Source of the DNA: Catellatospora tritici
Lineage (GTDB): Bacteria; Actinomycetota; Actinomycetes; Mycobacteriales; Micromonosporaceae
NCBI RefSeq assembly: GCF_019083965.1
Contig: NZ_JAHRCY010000042.1
Coordinates: 1 to 40,756, forward strand
Direction: 5' to 3'
DNA length: 40,756 nucleotides
The notes beneath the pieces are model-generated. The model saw only the letters and a list, made by a program, of their open reading frames with translations. It was not told the DNA's origin and did no database searches. Below are positions 8,928 to 16,197 of the stretch, piece by piece (positions within the stretch are counted from its first letter, which is position 1; each line of letters starts with the position of its first letter). Position numbers and translations under genes: made by a program.

Positions 8928-9171
8928 GGCCGTCAGAAAATTATTCCAGCACCCATAAGGTGATACGTCGATCGATCCGCCAGGTCGCTCTGGGCCGTAG
9001 GTCCTGTTGTCGGGGCACCGAACCCAGCGGCGGGACACCCCGCATTGAACACGGCCCCACACCGTGTCACGGGTTGTCGTTGGTGGTCTCGCACAGACGG
9101 TACAAGGTATACGCAACTACCGCGGGTTCGTCACTGCCCGATGCCAGACGCCGCGTGGGCAGGATCTGCTC

Positions 9172-9610
9172 ATGGCTGAGCAGCATTGGTTCGATAGAGC
9201 AAGTACTCCGAGGAGTTCCGGCGGAAAGCCGCCGCGCTGGTCCTCGACTCCGGCCGCACGATCCGTGACGTGGGCCGTGAGCTGGGCGTCAACCATGACA
9301 CGCTGCGGAACTGGACGGATAAGCTGCGTCAGGAACGGCAGACCGCAGCGGCTGGCACGGCGGCGGGATCAGCGTTGACGAGCGGCCCGAGTTGCTGCGG
9401 CTGCCTCGGCAGGTCGCGCAGCTGGAACTCGAGAAGGAGATCCTGAAAAGCCCCGGTCTTCTTCGCACGCGATACGGAGCGATGAACCGGCACGACGTGT
9501 ACCGGCTTGTCGCACGGAGAAGATCAGCTATCCCGTCCGCCTGCTGTGCCGGATGCCGACATCGAGGGCCTCTACAACCCCGCGCCAGCGGCACAGGCGT
9601 CCGGCTAACC
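9172..9610 (+). pseudogene. IS3-family transposase remnant (OrfA plus start of OrfB)
   Basis: OrfA-type HTH sequence is clear from 9201 (KYSEEFRRKAAALVLDSG, then ELGVNHDTLRNW). It is followed in another frame by the leucine-zipper segment RQVAQLELEKEILKSP. A short OrfB-like piece (EKISYPVRLLCRM) follows at about 9515-9555. The three pieces lie in different frames and the catalytic DDE domain is missing. The remnant stops where the IS5-type end begins at 9621, so that element probably landed in or next to it. Confidence 0.7.
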
Positions 9611-9620
9611 TCAGCCCTGA

Positions 9621-9637
9621 GAGGGTGGTTCGTAGGG
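9621..9637 (+). repeat. IS5-type terminal repeat, left end of unit
   Basis: GAGGGTGGTTCGTAGGG, the exact inverted match of 12998-13014, is preceded by TGA. Confidence 0.75.
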
Positions 9638-9665
9638 CTCTGTCCGTTTTTAGGTTTGCTTTGGA

Positions 9666-9902
9666 TCAGGAGCCTGCTCCAGAGCTATGAGGACGGCGCT
9701 GCTGTGACCGCGCGAACAAGCCCGGCCCAGCCTCGACCAGGATCTGGCGGTTGACAATGCGCTTGAGCTTCGCGCGCATCCCGTCGGTGTCTTTGGCGGT
9801 GATGCCGACCCCGATCTCCAGGCACCCGTCCTTGGCGCGCATGCTGCCGACGGCGGTGCCGAACACGGTGAGAATCTTCTGGTAGGCGACGCTGGCGATG
9901 GT
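9666..9902 (-). pseudogene. Truncated inverted copy of the IS5 accessory gene
   Basis: The minus-strand frame repeats the C-terminal half of the protein encoded at 12535-12948. ASVAYQKIL, then VFGTAVGSMRAKD, then GITAKDTDGMRAKLKR and LVEAGPGLFA align without gaps, with scattered substitutions. Its N-terminal coiled coil is lost: upstream sequence (from about 9903) is unrelated. It lies next to a terminal repeat in the same relative position as in the complete copy. Confidence 0.75.
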
Positions 9903-10029
9903 CGGGTGGATAGGCGGCGGCGCCTCCGTCTCTGCGTTAGCGTGTTGCCAAGACTGGGCACGGCGGGCCGTCGAGTGCCGGGTGGTCGGCGCGTGCAGAA
10001 TCCGATCACCCGGCATAACTTGACGCGGC

Positions 10030-11427
10030 TCAGGCGATGGAGTTGTAGACCGGAATCCATCCCAAGCTGGTACCGGTCGACGAGAACACCTCGATCTTGC
10101 GCACGACTGCGCCGGGATTCGTTGCCGCGACGCTGTTGCCGACCCCGATCCCGCCGCCCGCGATGAGCTTGCCGGTCGTCTTCACCTGGCCCGGCCCGCT
10201 CCGGTGGATGATTACGGTTTCGGTCGGCGCCTGATACGGCACCGCGGCCTCGACGGTGTTCCAGGCCAGCGTCACATCGGTGCAGGCGCCTTCGACATAT
10301 ATCGCGGGAAAGGTGGGGTGGGCCTGGCGTACGTGGTTGCCCATGACGACGACCTCGGATGTCCGCAAGTTTACGGCGATCCCGCTAACGTCGCGCGTCG
10401 GCTTTGATGTGCCAGGCGGGTTCTCGATCCGGTTGCCGACGACGCTCACGTCGCGTGCGCCAACGAGATTGATGTGGCCGACACAGTTGGTCACGGTGTT
10501 GCCCGTGATAGTGACACCGATCGCCCTGTTGTTGGGCATCGTGTTGCCCAGTGTTCCGTCGACCTCGATGCCGCGTAGCTGGCACCCGATGACGGTATTG
10601 CCGGTCACCACGAGGTTGGTGCACCCCTGGGTGTAGACGCCTGCCTGGCCACATTCTGTGATGGTGTTGCCCGAAACGATGGTCCGGTCGGCACCGTCCC
10701 AGACACAGATGCCGTCGTAGTAGTCGGATGGTGCCGACCAGACACCGCCTTTGTTGTCCGCCTCGTCGGTCGACAGCCAGTCCATCGCGACATGGTTGTT
10801 GACGATCCGGACGTCCTTGCCGTTGGTGGAGATACCGAATCGGGTCCCCTCGGTGGTGCAATTGGTGATCACGATGTCGTCGGACCCCCGGGGGGCGCTG
10901 TCGAACACGACGATGCCGTTGAACCGCACGTCACGGACGATGACACCATCGACCACGCCTGCGCTAGAGGTCGAGATTCTCAGCCCGTTGTACTGCTGCG
11001 CACGATCGCGGTCGTGGATGGCCAGGCCGAGCACCTTGAACCGAAGGCATCCGGTGATCAGCAGGACGGCTCGAGCCCCCATCGCCGAGGCTGCTCCACC
11101 GGCTAGTTCGAGCGTCGCCCCGTAACCGGAGATGGCGAAGTCGGTCAGCCCCGCAACGGTCACCTGATCGCTGATCTTGAAGGTTCGGCCGGCCGGAAAG
11201 TAGATGCTCCGGTTCGGCGTGCTAGCGCCAGCGGCGGTGAACGCGGCCTGGATGGCGGCGGTGTCGTCAGCGACACCGTCACCGACAGCTCCGTGGTCGG
11301 TGACCGAGATCCAACCATCGGAAACCGGTGCGGCAGCCTCCGCCGGTGAACTCGCCACCACCCCGCCGATCAGCGCCGAGGTGACCACCCCGGCTCGCAA
11401 CGCTCGGCGTCTGCTGAGGGATTCCAT
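10030..11427 (-). CDS. Tat-exported right-handed beta-helix protein (pectate-lyase-3 type)
   Basis: The 465-aa protein starts at ATG 11427, with GGAGGA about 11 bases upstream. The alternative ATG at 11454 lacks a site. The N-terminus SRRRALRAG, then a hydrophobic stretch and ASSPAEAAA, is a twin-arginine signal with a cleavage region. Next comes ISVTDHGAVGDGVADDTAAI, the hallmark of the pectate-lyase-3 / GH28-related superfamily. About ten parallel beta-helix coils rich in NN/GN turns follow (IVNNHV, VSGNTI, VTGNTV, VMGNHV). Such proteins are secreted polysaccharide lyases, hydrolases or adhesins. No catalytic residues can be assigned here. It lies inside the composite-like unit and may be its cargo. 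Confidence 0.85.
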   Translation of the reverse strand: MESLSRRRALRAGVVTSALIGGVVASSPAEAAAPVSDGWISVTDHGAVGDGVADDTAAIQAAFTAAGASTPNRSIYFPAGRTFKISDQVTVAGLTDFAISGYGATLELAGGAASAMGARAVLLITGCLRFKVLGLAIHDRDRAQQYNGLRISTSSAGVVDGVIVRDVRFNGIVVFDSAPRGSDDIVITNCTTEGTRFGISTNGKDVRIVNNHVAMDWLSTDEADNKGGVWSAPSDYYDGICVWDGADRTIVSGNTITECGQAGVYTQGCTNLVVTGNTVIGCQLRGIEVDGTLGNTMPNNRAIGVTITGNTVTNCVGHINLVGARDVSVVGNRIENPPGTSKPTRDVSGIAVNLRTSEVVVMGNHVRQAHPTFPAIYVEGACTDVTLAWNTVEAAVPYQAPTETVIIHRSGPGQVKTTGKLIAGGGIGVGNSVAATNPGAVVRKIEVFSSTGTSLGWIPVYNSIA

Positions 11428-11688
11428 GCCCGTACCGTCCTCCGTTTTGAACATTGGTGTCGGCGGCGCAGCCTACCGTCAAAGGGCGTACTGCGTTGTC
11501 CGTGCCCTGACCGGCAACGGAGCATGCCTCGGCGAGGCAACCCGTCAGGACGACATGTCAGGGGGCGACCACCAGGTTCGCCAGATCGCTCGGAAATCGG
11601 TTGGTGAGTCCAACGATTCGTCATCGCTCGATGAAGTGATGTTCTAACCCTGGGATATCCGTTGTGGCTGTGCCGCGTTGACCGCGTC

Positions 11689-12519
11689 GTGAGTGGACGT
11701 GTCGCGTACCCGAGTGATCTAACCGACATGCAATGGGCGGTGGTCGGGCCGTTCCTTCAGGCGTGGAGGGCCAGGCGCCCCTCGGTGTCCGGCCGCCAGG
11801 GCCGCTATGAGCTGCGGGAGATCGTGAACGCGATCTTCTACCAGAACCGGACCGGTTGCCAGTGGGCCTATCTGCCACACGACCTGCCGCCGAAGTCCGC
11901 GACGTACTACCACTTCGCGTTGTGGCGCGACGACGGCACCGACCAGGCGATCCACGACCTGTTGCGCTGCCAGGTGCGAGAGAAGGCCGGCCGGTCGGAG
12001 GACCCGACCGCGGTCGTGCTGGACACCCAGTCGGTCCGCGCGGCCAACCACGTTCCAGCCGCCACGACCGGCAAGGACGCGGCCAAACGGGTGCCGGGCC
12101 GCAAGCGCGGGCTCGCTGTCGACGTCCTCGGGCTGATCGTCGCCGTGGTAGTCATGGCGGCCTCGGCCACCGACAACACGATCGGCGTGAAACTGCTCGA
12201 TGAGGTCGTCAAGCACACCCCGACGGTGACCAAGACGTGGGTGGACTCGAGATTCAAGGACGACGTCGCGATCCACGGCGCGCTGCTGGGCATCGACGTC
12301 GAACAGGTCAAACGCAGCGACCACCAGCCTGGGTTCGTGCCGGTCAAACGCCGGTGGGTCGTGGAACAAACCAACGGCACGCTGATGCTGCACCGGCGCC
12401 TTGTCCGCGACTACGAGAGCAGACCGACGTCGTCGGTGTCGCGCACCTTCTGGGCGTCGGCCGCGAACCTGGTCCGCCGACTGGCCGGAACCACGACGCC
12501 GTCCTGGCGTGACGAGTAG
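11689..12519 (+). CDS. IS5-family transposase
   Basis: The 276-aa protein starts at GTG 11689. YPSDLTDMQWAVVGPFL is the classic IS5-family N-terminus. AIFYQNRTGCQWAYLPHDLPP follows. The DDE residues are visible as VVLDTQSVRAANH (Asp), TWVDSRF (Asp) and RRWVVEQTNGTL (Glu). The frame is intact and full length, so the enzyme could be active and could act on the outer ends at 9621 and 13014. An upstream left end is only weakly recognisable near 11631-11655 (GTTCTAACCC). A downstream accessory gene follows after 15 bp. Confidence 0.88.
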   Translation: MSGRVAYPSDLTDMQWAVVGPFLQAWRARRPSVSGRQGRYELREIVNAIFYQNRTGCQWAYLPHDLPPKSATYYHFALWRDDGTDQAIHDLLRCQVREKAGRSEDPTAVVLDTQSVRAANHVPAATTGKDAAKRVPGRKRGLAVDVLGLIVAVVVMAASATDNTIGVKLLDEVVKHTPTVTKTWVDSRFKDDVAIHGALLGIDVEQVKRSDHQPGFVPVKRRWVVEQTNGTLMLHRRLVRDYESRPTSSVSRTFWASAANLVRRLAGTTTPSWRDE

Positions 12520-12534
12520 AAAGGGGCACGGAGC

Positions 12535-12948
12535 ATGCCGCCGATCTGGGACCTGATCGCCGAGCGTGAGGCCGCCGCGACCGCGGCGGCCGAGGCAATG
12601 CGCGAGCAGATCGCCAAGCTCACCGATGAACTCGCCCTCGCCGACAACGAACTGGCCGAACTCGCGATCACCCGCAAGACCCTGATGAGGCTGACCGGTG
12701 CGGCCGAAGCGGCGGTGCCCGTCGATGCGACTATCGCCAGCGTCGCCTACCAGAAGATCCTCGCCGTTTTCGCCACCGCCGTCGGTGCCGTGCGAGCCAA
12801 GGACGTGTGCCTGGCGCTCGGCGTCGGCGTCACCGCCAAAGATACCGAGGGGATGCGCGCCAAGCTCAAGCGCCTTGTCAACGGACAGATCCTCGTTGAG
12901 GCGGAGCCTGGCCTGTTCGCACTCGCCCCGGCGACGCCGTCCGCATAG
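12535..12948 (+). CDS. IS5-associated accessory protein, coiled coil plus winged-helix-like domain
   Basis: The 137-aa protein starts at ATG 12535 behind GGAG (12529-12532), 15 bp after the transposase stop. Residues 5-50 are an Ala/Glu-rich amphipathic coiled coil (REQIAKLTDELALADNELAE). The C-terminal part (AYQKILAVF, RAKDVCLALGVG, MRAKLKRLV, GLFAL) reads like a small winged helix, as in regulators that test repeat-to-helix spacing. I do not know the family by name. A second, truncated copy at 9666-9902 keeps the same domain next to the same terminal repeat. This suggests it is a standing part of the element, perhaps a DNA-binding or regulatory partner of the transposase. Confidence 0.7.
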   Translation: MPPIWDLIAEREAAATAAAEAMREQIAKLTDELALADNELAELAITRKTLMRLTGAAEAAVPVDATIASVAYQKILAVFATAVGAVRAKDVCLALGVGVTAKDTEGMRAKLKRLVNGQILVEAEPGLFALAPATPSA

Positions 12949-12997
12949 CCCCGCGAGCTGGACTCCTATCCAAGAGCCATACCCAAAACAGGCAGAT

Positions 12998-13014
12998 CCC
13001 TACGAACCACCCTC
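12998..13014 (-). repeat. IS5-type terminal repeat, right end of unit
   Basis: CCCTACGAACCACCCTC, the exact inverted match of 9621-9637, is followed by TGA. Confidence 0.75.
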
Positions 13015-13105
13015 TGACATCTACGAGAAGATCTACTACGAGTCGTTGACAGACCTCCGGGTGTCCGGCCGATAGGGGTCACTTCACTCCGCATTTGGTG
13101 GCGGG

Positions 13106-14623
13106 CTACACCTGCCAAAGCCGGACCCTCTTGTCACTACCGGCGGTTGCCAGCATGGAGCTGTCCGGGCTGAATACCGCTGACGTCACCCGGCCGGTGT
13201 GGCCGCTGAGGGTGGCGATGTGTGCCGGGTTGATGGGGTCGGTGACGTTCCACAGCACTACCGTCTTGTCGTCCCTCGCGGTTGCCAGTGTGGAACCGTC
13301 CGGACTGAACACCGTCCACATTGCCCAACCGGTGTGGCCGATGAGGGTCGCGATGTGCACCGGGCGATGGGGGTATATGACGTTCCACAGCCTGATCGTC
13401 CCGTCGCGGCTGGTGGTTGCCAACGAGGCGCCGTCGGGGCTGAAAGCCGCTGACATCACCTGGCGAGTGTGGCCGGTAAGGGTGGCGATGAGCCCTGGCT
13501 TCCGTGGGTCGGCGGTGTTCCACAGCTGAACCGTCCCGTCGAAGTCGGCGGCAAGCAGTGTTCGACCGTCGAGAGTGAACGTCGGCGAACCCGTGAAGTC
13601 CTGGAGGGTGGCGATTTGCGCGGCCATGAGGGGGTCGGTGACATTCCAGAGCCGTGAGGTCTCGTCAACGCTGGAGGTGACTAGGGTTCGTCCATCCGGA
13701 TGGAATGCCACCGAGCACACACGGCCCGTGTGGCCGCTGAGGGTGGCGAGTCGCACTGGCCTGACGGGGTTGGTGACGTCCCACAACATGACCGTCTTGT
13801 CATTGCTCGCAGTTGCCAATGTAGAGCCATCCCGGTTGAACGCCGCCGACGCGACCCAACCCGAATGGCCGATGAGGGTGGCGATGTGCGCTGGGCGCAG
13901 AAGGTCGGTGACGTTCCACAGCCTGACAGTCCGGTCGATGGCGGTGGTGACCAGGATGGAACCGTCCGGGCTGAAAGTCGTCGACCCCACGGCATCAGTG
14001 TGGTCGTTGAGGGTGACGACATGCGTGGGCCTGAGGGGGTCGGTGACGTTCCACAGCTGGACAGTCCTGTCGGCGCTTGCGGTAACGAGGGCCCGGCCGT
14101 CCCTGCTGAACACGGCCGATCGCGCCTCGTCGGTGTGGCGGGCGAAGGTTGACAGCAGCGTGCCGACATCCCGCAGCCGGGGCGGCCGTACCGTGACGTG
14201 CTGCCGTCGCGGCGGTCTCGGCGCTGGTGGTAACTGTGGATCTTTCGGCGACGATGCGGTGAGCCGCTGGAGGTAGCCAGCCGAAGGCATGCCGCCGCCG
14301 GTGACGTCTTCGAAATGCACATCGTTGAGACGGAAAAAGACATCACCTGCCAAGAGCAGCGGCAAGATCCGCTTACCCAGGCTTTCTGCCCGATTGATCT
14401 CTCGCGTCACCCACGTCGATGCCCTCGCGGCTGGTGTCATCACCACGACGAACGCCGCACAGGAGTCGATACGCTCCTCGATCAGGTCAGCCCACCGATC
14501 ACCACTGACAATGTCTCGGTCGAACCACACATCCACACCCGCAGCCTCGAGGTATGCCGCGAGCCGCTCCACATATTCGGAATCAGTGGCATGGCTGTAG
14601 CTGATGAACACGTGACCGCCCAC
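13106..14623 (-). CDS. TIR-WD40 repeat protein
   Basis: This 505-aa protein starts at GTG 14623. No clear Shine-Dalgarno precedes it. Residues 2-130 are a TIR domain (HVFISYSHATD), with Trp71 and Glu75 in WVTRE at the catalytic position known from TIR NADases. A Pro/Arg-rich linker at about 130-155 follows. Eight WD40 repeats of about 43 residues (VFSPDGSTLATARDDKTVVLWNV type) fill the C-terminus. Blade five is degenerate. Each repeat is separated by a near-constant TDPxxPxHIATL linker. There is no NTPase between TIR and propeller, so activation would have to come from binding or clustering. Role as a propeller sensor with a TIR effector is inferred. It is a single-gene unit. Confidence 0.87.
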   Translation of the reverse strand: MGGHVFISYSHATDSEYVERLAAYLEAAGVDVWFDRDIVSGDRWADLIEERIDSCAAFVVVMTPAARASTWVTREINRAESLGKRILPLLLAGDVFFRLNDVHFEDVTGGGMPSAGYLQRLTASSPKDPQLPPAPRPPRRQHVTVRPPRLRDVGTLLSTFARHTDEARSAVFSRDGRALVTASADRTVQLWNVTDPLRPTHVVTLNDHTDAVGSTTFSPDGSILVTTAIDRTVRLWNVTDLLRPAHIATLIGHSGWVASAAFNRDGSTLATASNDKTVMLWDVTNPVRPVRLATLSGHTGRVCSVAFHPDGRTLVTSSVDETSRLWNVTDPLMAAQIATLQDFTGSPTFTLDGRTLLAADFDGTVQLWNTADPRKPGLIATLTGHTRQVMSAAFSPDGASLATTSRDGTIRLWNVIYPHRPVHIATLIGHTGWAMWTVFSPDGSTLATARDDKTVVLWNVTDPINPAHIATLSGHTGRVTSAVFSPDSSMLATAGSDKRVRLWQV

Positions 14624-14689
14624 CCGAGCAAGCTACCGGCAGGCGACGATCCGACAGCATCACCCGGATGGCCCTGAGGCGGAACTCGT

Positions 14690-14815
14690 GGCACACCGGG
14701 GATACGCCTTGGGGAGCTCCTTGGCCATATCAATGCCGACTTCGGCGAGCGCGGCAACCACCGAGGGTTGATCTGGCCGGCGAGCGCGCCCAAGCCGGCA
14801 GAGCGCGCCTGACAC
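14690..14815 (-). pseudogene. Possible ArsC (arsenate reductase) fragment
   Basis: The minus strand encodes, across frame breaks, RSAG, GQINP, then VVAALAEVGIDMAKELPK. This resembles the segment after the catalytic P-loop in low-molecular-weight-phosphatase-type arsenate reductases (RSAGS...INP.VV.A..E.GID...E.PK). Neither the CX5R loop nor the C-terminus is present. The rest of the 14624-14998 interval shows no other gene. Confidence 0.35.
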
Positions 14816-14998
14816 CAGTGCAGACGTGATCACCAGCGTTCGCTTTCCCGCCCTGCAGGACCGCGCTCCTGCGGACCTGTCGCGTCGTCTTCACCTGGCC
14901 GAACCTCACCCCAGCCGGCGCACATCGATCGCAGTAGACTCGGTGCGATCCGCGGCGCCGGAGGTCCACGCCTGTCGCAGATGCGAGCGAGGAGAGGC

Positions 14999-16195
14999 AT
15001 GCCTAGCTACCTGAGGCCCGACGTGTACATCGAGGAGTTCCCAGGCTCCGGACTCAAACCGTCGACGTGGCGGGTGTCGAAGGTCCTCGACGAGGATGAG
15101 GAACTGCCGCGGTGGTCGCCGGAGGACACCCACGTCGCCTTCATCGGCCTTGCCGACAGTGGACCGTTGCACACGCCGGTGGTTGTGAAAAGCTGGAACG
15201 AATTCGGGCGCAGCTTCGGCATGCTGGACTCGGCCTTCGCGCTCGGGTATGCGGTGTACGGCTTCTTCGCCAACGGCGGCCGCTCCTGCTTCGTGATGCG
15301 GGTCGACGGGGACGCCGAGGACCTGCTGGGTGAGTTCAGCAGCCGCGATCGCGACCGCGGCGTCGAGGTGTTGGCGAAACTCGACGAGGTATCGGTGGTG
15401 TGTGCCCCGGACCTGGTCACCTTGCATGAGCGCGGCAGGTTGAGCACCGATGAGCTCAAAGCGTTGCAGCTGGCGCTGATCGCGCACTGCGAGATGATCG
15501 GTGACCGGATTGCGCTCATCGACTCCCCGGCCGATCTGGACGCGCAGGGTGTCCGCGACTGGCGTTACCACACGGCTGGCTACGACAGCAGCTACGCCGC
15601 CCTCTACTACCCGTGGTTGCGGGTCTTCGACCCCGTGGCGCACCAATTTCGCGACCTTCCGCCCTCCGGCCACGTCGCGGGCGCCTACGCGCGGGTGGAC
15701 CACCTGCGCGGTGTCCACCATGCCCCGGCCAACGAGATGCTGGAAGGGGCCGTAAGCCCGACCTACCATGTGATGTGGGCCGAATGTGAGTACCTGCACC
15801 CTATCGGCGTCAACCCGATCGTGTTCTCCGCCGGGGGTGGGCCCGTCGTCTGGGGTAATCGCACGCTGAGCAGCGATCCTTCCTGGCGTTACATTCACCG
15901 CCGGCGCGTGGCCAACTTCCTGGCCCGCAACATCCGCAAGCACACCCGGTGGGCCATCTTCTCGCAGGCCAGCGACCCTACGCTCGGCCCGCGGCTACTG
16001 CGCCAGCTCGGCGACCTGCTGGACACCGCCTGGCGCAGCGGCGTGTTGTACGGCGACTCGGCCGATGAGGCGTTCTGGCTCAGCGTCAACGACAGCATCG
16101 AGGAGCGGGACCGGAACACGCTCTCTTTCGAGCTGTCCTACCGCCTACATGCCGAAGGCATGTACAGCTTGCGCATCGTCTACTTCTGCGGCTGA
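14999..16195 (+). CDS. Orphan contractile-tail sheath protein
   Basis: The 398-aa protein starts at ATG 14999, five bases after GAGGAGAG. The N-terminus PSYLRPDVYIEEFPG, then VAFIGLADSGPLHTPVVVKSWNEFGRSFG, is typical of the tail sheath of contractile injection systems and myophages. The C-terminus (PSWRYIHRRRVANFLARNI, then LVxDTxW-type sequence and LHAEGMYSLRIVYF) is the conserved sheath C-terminal domain. In tailocins and eCIS the sheath sits beside tube, baseplate and ATPase genes. None is present here. It is slightly short for the family and has no visible decay. It converges on the DUF4062-STAND gene with a 2-bp gap. Possible roles are a stand-alone sheath, a paralog acting with a locus elsewhere, or a decoy/trigger for a sensor. 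Confidence 0.85.
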   Translation: MPSYLRPDVYIEEFPGSGLKPSTWRVSKVLDEDEELPRWSPEDTHVAFIGLADSGPLHTPVVVKSWNEFGRSFGMLDSAFALGYAVYGFFANGGRSCFVMRVDGDAEDLLGEFSSRDRDRGVEVLAKLDEVSVVCAPDLVTLHERGRLSTDELKALQLALIAHCEMIGDRIALIDSPADLDAQGVRDWRYHTAGYDSSYAALYYPWLRVFDPVAHQFRDLPPSGHVAGAYARVDHLRGVHHAPANEMLEGAVSPTYHVMWAECEYLHPIGVNPIVFSAGGGPVVWGNRTLSSDPSWRYIHRRRVANFLARNIRKHTRWAIFSQASDPTLGPRLLRQLGDLLDTAWRSGVLYGDSADEAFWLSVNDSIEERDRNTLSFELSYRLHAEGMYSLRIVYFCG

Positions 16196-16197
16196 GT

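Larger units (their letters stand above)
9621..13014. mobile_element. Composite-transposon-like unit with IS5-type ends
   Basis: The unit is bounded by the same 17-bp sequence in opposite orientations: GAGGGTGGTTCGTAGGG at 9621-9637 and its exact complement at 12998-13014. TGA flanks both sides (9618-9620 and 13015-13017). IS5-family elements of the IS1031 group have ends starting with GAG and TNA target duplications, so these features fit a transposition event. Inside are a truncated inverted copy of the IS accessory gene, a Tat-exported beta-helix protein, an IS5 transposase and a complete accessory gene. A 3-bp flank match can arise by chance, so the unit is a hypothesis supported mainly by the perfect inverted ends. 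Confidence 0.6.

Noticed and set aside
8916..9116. N-terminal extension of the TIR-STAND frame to 9116
   Set aside because: The extra 67 residues are Arg/Cys/Pro-rich and lack a ribosome site, while GTG 8915 has a strong one.
13106..14150. Regular repeats of about 130 bp
   Set aside because: They are WD40 repeats in a coding gene. Spacers and repeats are both coding, so this is not CRISPR.
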